Source: Chloroflexota bacterium
GTDB taxonomy: Bacteria; Chloroflexota; Anaerolineae; UBA4142
NCBI GenBank assembly: GCA_023381515.1
Contig: JAMCQI010000030.1
Location: 50,882 to 114,881 of the forward strand
Direction of reading: 5' to 3'
DNA: 64,000 bases
Shown here piece by piece: positions 23,948 to 32,110 of this stretch (position 1 is the first letter of the stretch; each line of letters opens with the position of its first letter). Both the position numbers and the translations under genes were made by a program. The notes beneath the pieces were generated by a model. The model was not told the origin of the DNA and did not search any database. It saw only the letters and a list, made by a program, of their open reading frames with translations.

Positions 23948-26883
23948 GGACGCATCCGGCTGATCAAGCTTAACAAGATGCTTTTCGCTCCGTTCTCCTG
24001 AACCGCAAACAGCCCGAGCAAGTACCGGGCATTCTCGGAAAACGCGGGCGGCTGGCACTCCTCACAGTCGCGGGGTGAGTGCCCGATCAGATCAGTGACC
24101 GCCTGAGCGAGCCCGGCTTGATAGGCTGTACGGTACCGGCGTATGCCTGGCCGGTTCAGCCGCGGCGAGGCATGCGCGGGGAGGACGGCTCGTTTCGCCA
24201 TCTCGAGCACAGGGAGGTCAGAGAGACTGTCGCCCACCGCGAGTGCCAGAGGATGAGAGTCGGCGCCTCTTCCGTCGCCGCCCATCGTCAAGTTCGCCAA
24301 CAATTCCCGCGCTCCCACTGCTTTATCGATCCGCTCTACCATGAAATCGGTCTGTTTCTCTCCCGCGATGGGGCGGAGGCTGGCAGATCCGGAGGGTTGG
24401 GAGCGCAACGCCCCCGCGATCTGGTCGGCGGACAGTGCCAACCTACGTCCCCGGAAATCTACCTGATAGGCGCGGACGGCGTACCGGTAATCGGGATCGA
24501 CGAAAACGCAGGGCTGCGATTGCAGGTACTTGCGCAAGCCATCCAGCGCTTCCTGCTCGTCGTCGGAGAGCAGAACTCGAGTTCCCTGCGCGGGGGAGTA
24601 GATGACCGCGCCATACTCGGCCACTCCACCCACGATCGGGTAATGCTGACAGCGTTCGATCACTTCCGGCAGGCTCCGTCCGGTCGTCACGATGGAGCGG
24701 TAGCCGTGCCGCGCCAATGCACGCAAAGATACCGCGCTCGCCGGGCTGAGCGCCGGCAAACCACCCAACAGAGCGTCCCCCAGGTAGTTGGTTTCCAACA
24801 CCCCATCAAGATCAAACGCGCAAATGTCCCCGTGCGGGTTGGCGGGCAGATCCTGAAAATAGTACGCGGAGAAATAGCGCTGCAAGGCGCGCGAATAGGC
24901 GCGCGTGAGAATGTGGGTCCGGTTCATCGGGATGGTGCGCTTCACTTCCCACAGGCGAACGAACTGGTAGAGCAACCAGCGCTCTTCGTCGATCTTGTCC
25001 CCGGACAGTTGCTCATAATCACGGCGGATCAATGAGGAGAGCTCTTTCGCCCATTCTTTCCCTTCCACAGCTGCGACTTCCAGGTCAGCTGCCAGGCTGG
25101 CGAGGTCAAAGACCGGGTCATAACTGGTATACTCCACGTCATTGCGAAAGACGCCGCGCTCGAATGCGACTTTGGTCAACTGATTCTGCGCGGACCGGTA
25201 GAACCAATTCGACAGTGCCATGTTCCCATCGACGAGCGAAGGGCTGCTGGCGTGCAGTAGTCTGCGCATGACCGGATCTACCAGCGGCACGCGCGCGACT
25301 TTCCAGGCTCGGCCAAAGACATGGCTGATCAGGTCGCTGGTCACTTCCCAAGCTGGCGAGTTGCCAAAACGGCGCAGGCTGACATCTTCGGCCACAGAGA
25401 GTTGCCGGTGACGGTCCCAGACATAGGTGGCAATACCTCGGGCGGCGGCAGGAAAATCCCGTTCGGCCAGGCCGCCGATTTGATCCTCCTCAGGTATCCA
25501 GGCGCGGGACAGCAATCCATCGCGCAGACCGTAGACGGTAGGAAAGTGAGGAGAAAGATGCCGAAGCATGTCTTGGACGTGGTCGCCCAAGTAGCCCAGG
25601 CCGACACCTTTGGCCAGAATCTCGCGACGCCATTCCAGGCCCGACGCGGGTTGACTGACGGTCACTCGGTACACACGGGTGATATGCCCGCGGCCGGTAT
25701 CGTTCCTCATGATCGGGGTCTGCTCGACTCGCGTGATTTCCAAGCCAGGGAGCAGCCAACCGGAAAGTGTATCCTTCATAGCCTCCGGGCTGGTTAAATC
25801 TTGAATGGCCCATTCCTCCCAGGGCAGCAAGACGCCTGTGAAACCCCGAAGTCGCGCGGGGAGGCTATCCGGTCCGGCAAAGAGCGGCACCATCAAAACG
25901 ATCGATTGCCGGGATACGTGAACGCGCTCCAGTCTTCTGGCCGCTTTCAACATCGATCGGCCCGTAACCGGTGGATCGTCGATGAGGGCAAAGAGCGTGC
26001 CCTGCCGATTTGCCCGGTGGATTTGCGCCTTTTCAAAAGGCAGCAGGTCGATGCCGGGCCGCAACGTTGTCACCGTGATGTCCTGGTACCCCTCCCGGTG
26101 CAGGTAGCATTTCAGCAGCGGAGCCAGGTAGTTGCCCGAAGTGCGCAGCCCAACCACGACGACCGGCTGGTTCCGGTCCGGGTACTGCTTTGCGAATTTG
26201 GCCGCCAGCCGGTGGATATCCTCCGGACGCTGATCAAAGCTGCGGAAGCAGTTGGGCAGGCGCAAGATGGAGCGCCTCAAGCGGGTTGGAAAATCTTCGC
26301 TGTCGGCGAGCAGTGCACGCGACCGCTCGATCAGACCTGCCTCGCTTTCGGCAGGCAGACCTCGGCCGGCGTTCACGGATACCGCCGCCTCTGCCAAGGC
26401 TTCGACAAGCTCCTTCCATAAAGCACTCCAGCGCAGCACCCGCCGATAGCGAGGTAACTGCTGGAAAAGGCCAGTCTCCATCTGGCGGGTGAGCCACACA
26501 GAACTTCTCGCCGTATTTATCAGTGGATGATGCAACCCTTCAAATACTTTTTCTGCCCGCTGGAGAGAAAGCGGGTCAGAGTGCAAGTAATCCTCCACTA
26601 TCTGCCAGATTCCAGCTGATAGAAGGAATGCATTCAACCAATCCGATTGATGGATGGCTGTTCTCAGAAAAGCGGCGAGACCATCCAGGTCATTGAGCAG
26701 ATTGCGGATGACCAGACCCGTTGATAGATCCGGTTCGCGAAACAGCACATCCTGTGAGGAGGCTGGGGTAGTCGCCGCAACATCAACCGGGGCTCGCGCC
26801 AATGGGGGGACCGGTTTTTCGACCAGCGGTAATATTGCCTTGCTTTCCGGTTGTTCCTCTCGATGGAGGGTCTCTTTAAGCAT
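23944..26883 (-). CDS. Tripartite PRTase - kinase-like - HAD phosphatase protein
   Basis: 979 residues. After about 230 residues of unassigned helical sequence comes a phosphoribosyltransferase-like domain (about 240-335) with VVVVGLRTSGNYLAPLL and the PRPP-loop-like TLFALIDDPPVTGRS. Residues about 395-600 look like a divergent APH/kinase lobe: SLVDGNMALSNWFY in place of HxDxxxxN and SYDPVFDLASLAADLE as the metal-binding segment. Residues about 686-930 are a HAD hydrolase: ICAFDLDGVLE (DxD), IVTTGRSLPE and AVGDSLSDLPVLEMA, most like sucrose-phosphatase/Cof-type HADs. The combination is not one I know in glycan clusters. Overlaps the deacetylase by 8 bp and the flippase by ATGA. Confidence 0.82.
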   Translation of the reverse strand: MLKETLHREEQPESKAILPLVEKPVPPLARAPVDVAATTPASSQDVLFREPDLSTGLVIRNLLNDLDGLAAFLRTAIHQSDWLNAFLLSAGIWQIVEDYLHSDPLSLQRAEKVFEGLHHPLINTARSSVWLTRQMETGLFQQLPRYRRVLRWSALWKELVEALAEAAVSVNAGRGLPAESEAGLIERSRALLADSEDFPTRLRRSILRLPNCFRSFDQRPEDIHRLAAKFAKQYPDRNQPVVVVGLRTSGNYLAPLLKCYLHREGYQDITVTTLRPGIDLLPFEKAQIHRANRQGTLFALIDDPPVTGRSMLKAARRLERVHVSRQSIVLMVPLFAGPDSLPARLRGFTGVLLPWEEWAIQDLTSPEAMKDTLSGWLLPGLEITRVEQTPIMRNDTGRGHITRVYRVTVSQPASGLEWRREILAKGVGLGYLGDHVQDMLRHLSPHFPTVYGLRDGLLSRAWIPEEDQIGGLAERDFPAAARGIATYVWDRHRQLSVAEDVSLRRFGNSPAWEVTSDLISHVFGRAWKVARVPLVDPVMRRLLHASSPSLVDGNMALSNWFYRSAQNQLTKVAFERGVFRNDVEYTSYDPVFDLASLAADLEVAAVEGKEWAKELSSLIRRDYEQLSGDKIDEERWLLYQFVRLWEVKRTIPMNRTHILTRAYSRALQRYFSAYYFQDLPANPHGDICAFDLDGVLETNYLGDALLGGLPALSPASAVSLRALARHGYRSIVTTGRSLPEVIERCQHYPIVGGVAEYGAVIYSPAQGTRVLLSDDEQEALDGLRKYLQSQPCVFVDPDYRYAVRAYQVDFRGRRLALSADQIAGALRSQPSGSASLRPIAGEKQTDFMVERIDKAVGARELLANLTMGGDGRGADSHPLALAVGDSLSDLPVLEMAKRAVLPAHASPRLNRPGIRRYRTAYQAGLAQAVTDLIGHSPRDCEECQPPAFSENARYLLGLFAVQENGAKSILLSLISRMRP

Positions 26884-27691
26884 GCTTTGCTTTCAGCTCC
26901 AGCCGAATGCCGGAGCGGACTAACCTGGCGGCGCGCCAAGCCTTCGTCCGCAGCCGCTCTTGTTTCGCGACCGGCTCCAGGCCATTACCGTCCATCAAGC
27001 CGGCTAGCCGGACGGTATCTGTACCGCGTTCCAGCATGATGCGCGCCAGCGCATAGGGATCGTCGTTTAGGCTGCTCAGGCCATTCTTGACGGCACAGGC
27101 AGAGTTGAACCCAGCGTCGATCACCAGCGAGCGTGTTTCCCGGCTGTGATAGCCGTGAGGGTAAGCAAAAGAGTGCACAGGCCGGCCAAGCTGTTGTTCC
27201 AGCTCGGTTTTCGATCCCACAATCTCCTGGTAAGCCATCCTGGAACTGAGAATGTCCAACTCTGGATGGCTCTGACTGTGCGCGCCGATTTCAATTCCCT
27301 GTTCCGCCGCCTCGCGAATCTGGCCCCAGGTCATCATCGGGTGGTCACCTTGACCTTCGTCCTCCAACCAGCGGCTCGTCCGCCCGACGTAGCGTGTGAT
27401 CACATACAACGTGGCCGGAAACCCAAACTCGCGGAGCAGCGGCAATGCATTTTCGATAAAGTCCACATAACCATCATCAAACGTGAGAGCAATGGCCCGC
27501 TCCGGCAGTTCATGGGCCGGATTCCTGATCGCGCTCACCAACTGCGTGATGGTCACCCCAGTGTAGCCTCGCAGCTGCAAAAGGTGCAGATGTTCGGCAA
27601 AGAGGTCTGGAGACATGACCCAAGGCCAAGAGTTGTCCGCGGGGTGATCTGCGACGCTGTGGTAAAGTAGAATAGGAATGGGTTTGCTCAT
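26876..27691 (-). CDS. Polysaccharide deacetylase (NodB/CE4)
   Basis: 271 residues. NodB motif 1 is AIALTFDDGYVDFIENALP (the TFDD Asp pair) and motif 2 is IGAHSQSHPELD (HxxxH zinc ligands). ILLYHSV at the N-terminus and SFAYPHGYHS further on complete the CE4 pattern. It removes N- or O-acetyl groups from sugars of a polymer. No signal peptide is visible, so it probably acts on cytoplasmic or membrane-bound intermediates or is exported unusually. Its ATG overlaps the stop of the GT2 gene upstream (ATGA), and its end overlaps the start of the 979-residue gene. Confidence 0.93.
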   Translation of the reverse strand: MSKPIPILLYHSVADHPADNSWPWVMSPDLFAEHLHLLQLRGYTGVTITQLVSAIRNPAHELPERAIALTFDDGYVDFIENALPLLREFGFPATLYVITRYVGRTSRWLEDEGQGDHPMMTWGQIREAAEQGIEIGAHSQSHPELDILSSRMAYQEIVGSKTELEQQLGRPVHSFAYPHGYHSRETRSLVIDAGFNSACAVKNGLSSLNDDPYALARIMLERGTDTVRLAGLMDGNGLEPVAKQERLRTKAWRAARLVRSGIRLELKAKHA

Positions 27692-29088
27692 CGATCGTGG
27701 CTCCTGTTGCTTTTGAGTTGGCTGCCTGCAACAGGGATGCCCCGTCTTGCGCGATCGCGCAACCTGTTCATATTCCTGCGGCTGCGGAGATACAGAAACG
27801 GTCCGGCCAGCATGCCTCTCCGCTCGAGTTGATTCAGCTCACCGGGATAGTCATCCGCTTTGCGCGCGTTTTTGGGGGAGCGATGGCTGAGAGCATAGTA
27901 CAGCCCGTAGGGAACGCGCCGGGCAAATCCGACCAAACGGGATGGACGATCGAGAAGCGTTTTAGTCAGGTAGGCGGTCAAACCGGCACCGTATCCGTAG
28001 GCCGTTTTGCAGAGTCTGGCATATTCGCGATAGTGCATGTGATAGATAATGGCTGCGGGCTCATAGACTAGGGTGTAACCGTGGGCGAGAATCTGGAAGA
28101 ACGAGGCCAGATCATCGCCACCCAAAGCCATGCTCCCCGCGCCGAGGCTGTCGTCAAATCCGCCTGCCTTGCGCAGAATCGCGGTGTCAAACGCCATATT
28201 GGCGCCCGAGCCGAACATACCGGCGGCATAGGGAAAGAGCGGATGGTCCGGACGGTTCTCGTGGATATCAAACATCTGCCGCCGATAACCCTTTGTGAAC
28301 CCGGCCGCGCGCTCGATCCAGTACTGTGCTTCCGTCTCTATCTCGGCGGGGAAGATGCTGCCGGTGACACAGCCCACATCTTCTGCCAAGGTGAACCCTC
28401 TCATCAACCCCGCCAGCCAGTAACGGTCGACGGTCACATCATCATCGGTGATCGCTATGAAACGAGCATCCGTCTCCGCCACCCCACGGTTGTGTGCACG
28501 AGCCAACCCGGCCACATCCTCGCGAACATAGCGCACGCGGGGTGAGCCCTCGCCTGTCTGCCGGTAGCGACGAGTGACTAGAGTTCTTGTCTCGTCATTC
28601 GAGGGTGCGTTGTCGATGACGATGATATCGAAACTCGGGTACGCGAGGGCCAGCAAAGAATCCAGACATACAGACAATTGGTCCGGGCGGTTATGGGTTG
28701 CTACCAAGATACTGACGTGAGGCGCGCGCTCGAGAAAACGCTCGCGCTCGATCAGGCACGTGGGTGTCCGCGTGTAGGGCAGCCCGGAGGCGTCCAAGGC
28801 ATCAATCTCATTCATGCCAGAATTACCACGGTCCTGCTCAAGGTGAGCATTGATCAAGTCGCCCAATTCCCGCCAGAGGATGTGCGCGAGCGTCTCTGCC
28901 GGAATGATTCCCCCTTCGTCGAACTCCAGCTCTACCGCGCCGATCGGGAAACTGTGCAACCGGACCAGCGCGAGCGCCCGCGCGTACCTAATCCCCTTTT
29001 CTGTATCTTCCGCTGCCACAGCGGAAAGCGGACGGCTCAATTCGATCTCGACGATCCGAACCGGCACGCTTTTCTTTTCCACTTGCAT
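27688..29088 (-). CDS. Glycosyltransferase family 2 with extra N-terminal domain
   Basis: 466 residues. About 120 residues of an unassigned N-terminal domain (VRIVEIELSRPLSAV...) precede a GT-A fold GT2 domain: PHVSILVATHNRPDQLSVCL, DIIVIDNAPS, FIAITDDDVTVDRYWLAGL (DDD metal-binding motif), and GGFDDSLGAGSMALGGDDLA (substrate ED/DD region). C-terminal about 90 residues contain Arg-rich membrane-proximal segments. It transfers a nucleotide-activated sugar to a lipid-linked acceptor. 24 bp after the preceding GT2 gene; ATGA overlap with the deacetylase. Confidence 0.92.
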   Translation of the reverse strand: MQVEKKSVPVRIVEIELSRPLSAVAAEDTEKGIRYARALALVRLHSFPIGAVELEFDEGGIIPAETLAHILWRELGDLINAHLEQDRGNSGMNEIDALDASGLPYTRTPTCLIERERFLERAPHVSILVATHNRPDQLSVCLDSLLALAYPSFDIIVIDNAPSNDETRTLVTRRYRQTGEGSPRVRYVREDVAGLARAHNRGVAETDARFIAITDDDVTVDRYWLAGLMRGFTLAEDVGCVTGSIFPAEIETEAQYWIERAAGFTKGYRRQMFDIHENRPDHPLFPYAAGMFGSGANMAFDTAILRKAGGFDDSLGAGSMALGGDDLASFFQILAHGYTLVYEPAAIIYHMHYREYARLCKTAYGYGAGLTAYLTKTLLDRPSRLVGFARRVPYGLYYALSHRSPKNARKADDYPGELNQLERRGMLAGPFLYLRSRRNMNRLRDRARRGIPVAGSQLKSNRSHDR

Positions 29089-29112
29089 AAAGAACCACCC
29101 TCGCTCACGCTC

Positions 29113-30075
29113 TCAGGACCGGAACAGACGTCCGGAGAGATAGCCGATCGCGGTCAAGGCCAGTCCCGTCACAATGGCGGCTGTGCGGCCGAGCCCGCTG
29201 ACGTCGCCATGCAGCGCATCCCGGATCCCGGCGAGCACGCCGTGAGGGAGGACGCGCAGGGTATAGGCGCGCTCACTGGCCAAGGCTCGCTGCGCTCCGA
29301 CAGCTTGAGCCACTTGGGCCTTGGAGCGCCCCTCGGCGAAACAACGGTGCAAGAAATAACCAAGACTGGCGCGACTCTTCGGTACGCGGTGCTGTACCGC
29401 CGCGCGCGGATCAAAGAGAAACAGAGCCGCGGCCGATTGCTCTGAGGCTCGGATGCATAGCTCCGTCTCCTCACAGCCGGTTGGCCGCGTACCCACTCGG
29501 CCGATGCCGATGGCAAACCGGCCCGCCTGTTCGAACACTTGTCGGCGGAAAGACATATTCGCACCGATCAAGTTACGCACTGGACTAGTCTCTTCGGGCA
29601 TCCCTCGGTAACTACAGCCTACCACCCATTGGAATTCTTCGGGGAACCAGGTAGGCCTGCCGCCCATCCACCAGGGATCAATCCTGCCGCCCACGCCGGA
29701 CACGCCTGGACTGCGGTAGTGCGTGAGCAAGTGGTGCAGCCAGAGGGGATCAGCCGTGGCGTCTTCGTCCATAAACATCAATAGTTCCCCGCAAGCATGG
29801 GCGATCCCGGTATTCCGCGCACCCGACAGGCCCCGCGCTTCCTGGTTTTCCACCACCTTGACTCCGCTCAAAAAGTGGCTTGCGCGGTGGAATAGCGCCG
29901 GGTTGTGATCGATCACCACAATCACCTCGCGCGCCCTAGTCACTTGGTTCTTGATCGAGTCCACCGCCTCGATCAGATCCTGCCAGCGCTCTTCGGTATA
30001 GGCGCAGATGATGACCGAAGCATCCGCTGCTTCTTGCCCCGCCGAGTATTCACCGGCCATCATTTTCGGACTCAA
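29113..30075 (-). CDS. Glycosyltransferase family 2
   Basis: 320 residues. GT-A domain with ASVIICAYTEERWQDLIEAV, EVIVVIDHNP, LSGARNTGIAHACGELLMFM followed by DEDA (DxD), and GCEETELCIRAS. A C-terminal hydrophobic helix (AAIVTGLALTAIGYLSGRLF) should anchor it to the membrane. TTG start overlapping the stop of the GT2-GAF gene (TTGA); an internal ATG a few codons later is an alternative. Second glycosyltransferase of the operon. Confidence 0.92.
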   Translation of the reverse strand: MSPKMMAGEYSAGQEAADASVIICAYTEERWQDLIEAVDSIKNQVTRAREVIVVIDHNPALFHRASHFLSGVKVVENQEARGLSGARNTGIAHACGELLMFMDEDATADPLWLHHLLTHYRSPGVSGVGGRIDPWWMGGRPTWFPEEFQWVVGCSYRGMPEETSPVRNLIGANMSFRRQVFEQAGRFAIGIGRVGTRPTGCEETELCIRASEQSAAALFLFDPRAAVQHRVPKSRASLGYFLHRCFAEGRSKAQVAQAVGAQRALASERAYTLRVLPHGVLAGIRDALHGDVSGLGRTAAIVTGLALTAIGYLSGRLFRS

Positions 30076-31505
30076 CTCCCGGACCGTCTTTGGTGGTGCG
30101 GCCCGGAATGGCCATTTCTTTTGGTCGGGCCCGCCGCTTCAGGGGATTTCGTCGGATCACTTTCGGATTTCATCGTGACACTGATCGGCATAGCGTTCAG
30201 ACGTTCCAGATTCGCCGCAGTAAAGGGCCGGTCCGCGGGACGGGTGAGGGCAAGCACACAGACCAACTTCTCATTGACCATATACGGAACGACCATGGCC
30301 GTGCGGTGAGCGCCCTCCTCGTCTTCCCAGGAGCGGTGGACCCAGCGTGGGTCTGCGCGAGTGTTCGGAATAATAAGCGGTTTGCGATTCTCCACGGCCC
30401 AGCCCGTCACTCCCCGGGTGAGCGTATCATCCATATCTCCAGACTGAATCGGCGCAATATTTCGGCCAAAGATCCGGTAGCCTTGCGTTACCTGGTTCTG
30501 ATCATCCAGCACGACCAGACTGCCCCCGGTAGCTCCCATTTCTTCCATGACGGTCAATAGGACACCGTGGAGCAAACGCCGCGAATCATGTTTCGCGACT
30601 CTCGGCCAGTGCCGACATAAGAAATCGTCCAATCCATAAGAGCACTGGCAGCCGTTAATGTCCCCATCCCTCTTCGGAGCAGAGCTGTAGAGATCGAGTA
30701 TCGTCATGGGAATGTACGAACCCTCGCGGAGTCCGGCCTTGCGCGCGTAGCTTCGAAAGCCCACCGTTGGTTCCAGAGGCGGCTGGCGCATCTTGGCGGC
30801 CCATTCTTGAAAGATGGTGCGCAGCACGCGCCAGCCATCCGGGAAGGTTTGGAGCTTGCCCATTCCGTAAAAGCGGAAGCCTTCAAAGCTGGGGACGTCT
30901 ACCACTCGAAGTTTTTTGCGCACGGCCTGGAGGTAAATAGACGTATCCACCTCAAAGCCGTCGACGGATTCCAGATCCAGTTGTTCCAGGGTGTGCCGCC
31001 AAAAGGCGTGATAGCCATAGCACAAATCGGTGAACGACTCCGAGAACAGCAGATTGACGATCAAGACAAAGGCCATGTTCCCCATCTTCCTCAGACGAGG
31101 CATATCCGTGGTTCCCCCGCTGGGCGCAAAGCGGCTGCCTTTGGCAAAGTCAGCCCCCTCTACCAGCGCCTGAACATAGCGCGGGATTTCTCGGGGGTCA
31201 TTCGATCCGTCCGCATCTAGGACGACCAGGATATCTCCTCTTGCTTCCCGATACCCTCGGCGCAAGGCCGCGCCTTTACCGGGAGTGTTCTCGAGAGCTA
31301 CCCTGAGCGAAGGGAGCAACTGCTTCGCCACCGCAATCGTGCTATCCTTGGATCTACCATCCACCAGGATCACTTCGTCGACTACGTCGAGGGGAATGTA
31401 AGGGAGAACGAGGGGCAGGTTTTTCGCTTCGTTAAGCGTCGGAACAATGACAGAAACGGTAGGCTTGCGCACTGATTGTCTTTTGTAAGCACGTCCGAAC
31501 ATCAA
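30072..31505 (-). CDS. GT2 (dolichol-phosphate-mannose-synthase-like) fused to a GAF domain
   Basis: 477 residues, first gene of the exopolysaccharide operon. Residues about 17-250 are a DPM1/polyprenol-phosphate glycosyltransferase-like GT2: VSVIVPTLNEAKNLPLVLP, DEVILVDGRSKDST, GKGAALRRGYREARGDILVV, LDADGSNDP. Residues about 305-450 form a GAF-like sensor: RRLLHGVLLTVMEEMGATGG, GVTGWAVENRKPLIIPNTRA and AMVVPYMVNEKLVCVLALTR. GAF domains bind small ligands or mediate signalling, so the polyprenol-phosphate sugar transfer step may be ligand-controlled. The tail is Lys/Pro/Ser-rich. Overlaps the next gene by TTGA. Confidence 0.88.
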   Translation of the reverse strand: MMFGRAYKRQSVRKPTVSVIVPTLNEAKNLPLVLPYIPLDVVDEVILVDGRSKDSTIAVAKQLLPSLRVALENTPGKGAALRRGYREARGDILVVLDADGSNDPREIPRYVQALVEGADFAKGSRFAPSGGTTDMPRLRKMGNMAFVLIVNLLFSESFTDLCYGYHAFWRHTLEQLDLESVDGFEVDTSIYLQAVRKKLRVVDVPSFEGFRFYGMGKLQTFPDGWRVLRTIFQEWAAKMRQPPLEPTVGFRSYARKAGLREGSYIPMTILDLYSSAPKRDGDINGCQCSYGLDDFLCRHWPRVAKHDSRRLLHGVLLTVMEEMGATGGSLVVLDDQNQVTQGYRIFGRNIAPIQSGDMDDTLTRGVTGWAVENRKPLIIPNTRADPRWVHRSWEDEEGAHRTAMVVPYMVNEKLVCVLALTRPADRPFTAANLERLNAMPISVTMKSESDPTKSPEAAGPTKRNGHSGPHHQRRSGS

Positions 31506-32040
31506 TCACTCCGTGATGCTGGTAGCTGCCGCCCTATGCACGGCGACACATCAGCACTGGCAGGTACGAATACCCTTGTCCTGAATGACGCGGTGTCGGC
31601 GCTGTTTCACAAGGTGAGACCAGAGCAGCCCGCGCAGATGCAAAGATTGTATTCGGTGTATTCACCTGAATGGACGTGCTCCTATTGAATTTCTCTGGCC
31701 CTGCGCGGTGGATACCTACTCAGGTAGGGGAGCTTACTTTTACCTAGAGTATCTTGCTTTGGTGGGAATGTAAGAGCAGCGCCAACCCTACGACTCAGAA
31801 TTAAGACAGAGAACAATCTGAGAAATGCAATTCGAACCAATGGGGAAAATATATCAGACTTGCCGTTTCAAAAGCGTTTCCCCACGCTAGCCCCGTGCAA
31901 ACGTTGTCCTGGTGTTGTCGGGTTTTTCTAGAATCAAAACGTGTTTGATCGTTCTGCTCATCAGATGTACAGACGGCCACGCGCCTCCCATACGAACAAG
32001 AAACTGACACCAATAATAACGCAAAAAGGACCTCAAAAAT
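31506..32040. other. Upstream region of the exopolysaccharide operon
   Basis: About 530 bases of lower GC than the surroundings with no supported gene. It holds the palindrome at 31713-31726 and presumably the operon promoter. I do not see a convincing -35/-10 pair on the minus strand. Confidence 0.5.
31713..31726. promoter_or_regulatory. Palindrome TACCT-ACTC-AGGTA, operator candidate
   Basis: Perfect 5-bp arms around ACTC, about 210 bp upstream of the first exopolysaccharide gene. A related half site, TTACCTAGAGTA, follows at 31740-31751. The TACCT/AGGTA form resembles LuxR/NarL-type response-regulator sites. Functional role is guesswork. Confidence 0.35.
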
Positions 32041-32085
32041 CACAAACCATCCGTCGAACAAATCGGCGGATGGTTTGTGTTTTTT
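32041..32085. terminator. Terminator downstream of the 32111-33679 GH16 gene
   Basis: Perfect 13-bp stem CACAAACCATCCG (32041-32053) and CGGATGGTTTGTG (32067-32079). Followed by TTTTTT on the + side and by ATTTTTG on the minus side, so it can stop transcription in both directions. It lies 31 bp after the GH16 stop. Confidence 0.85.
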
Positions 32086-32110
32086 CCACTCTCGAAAGGG
32101 CTGTATTCAG

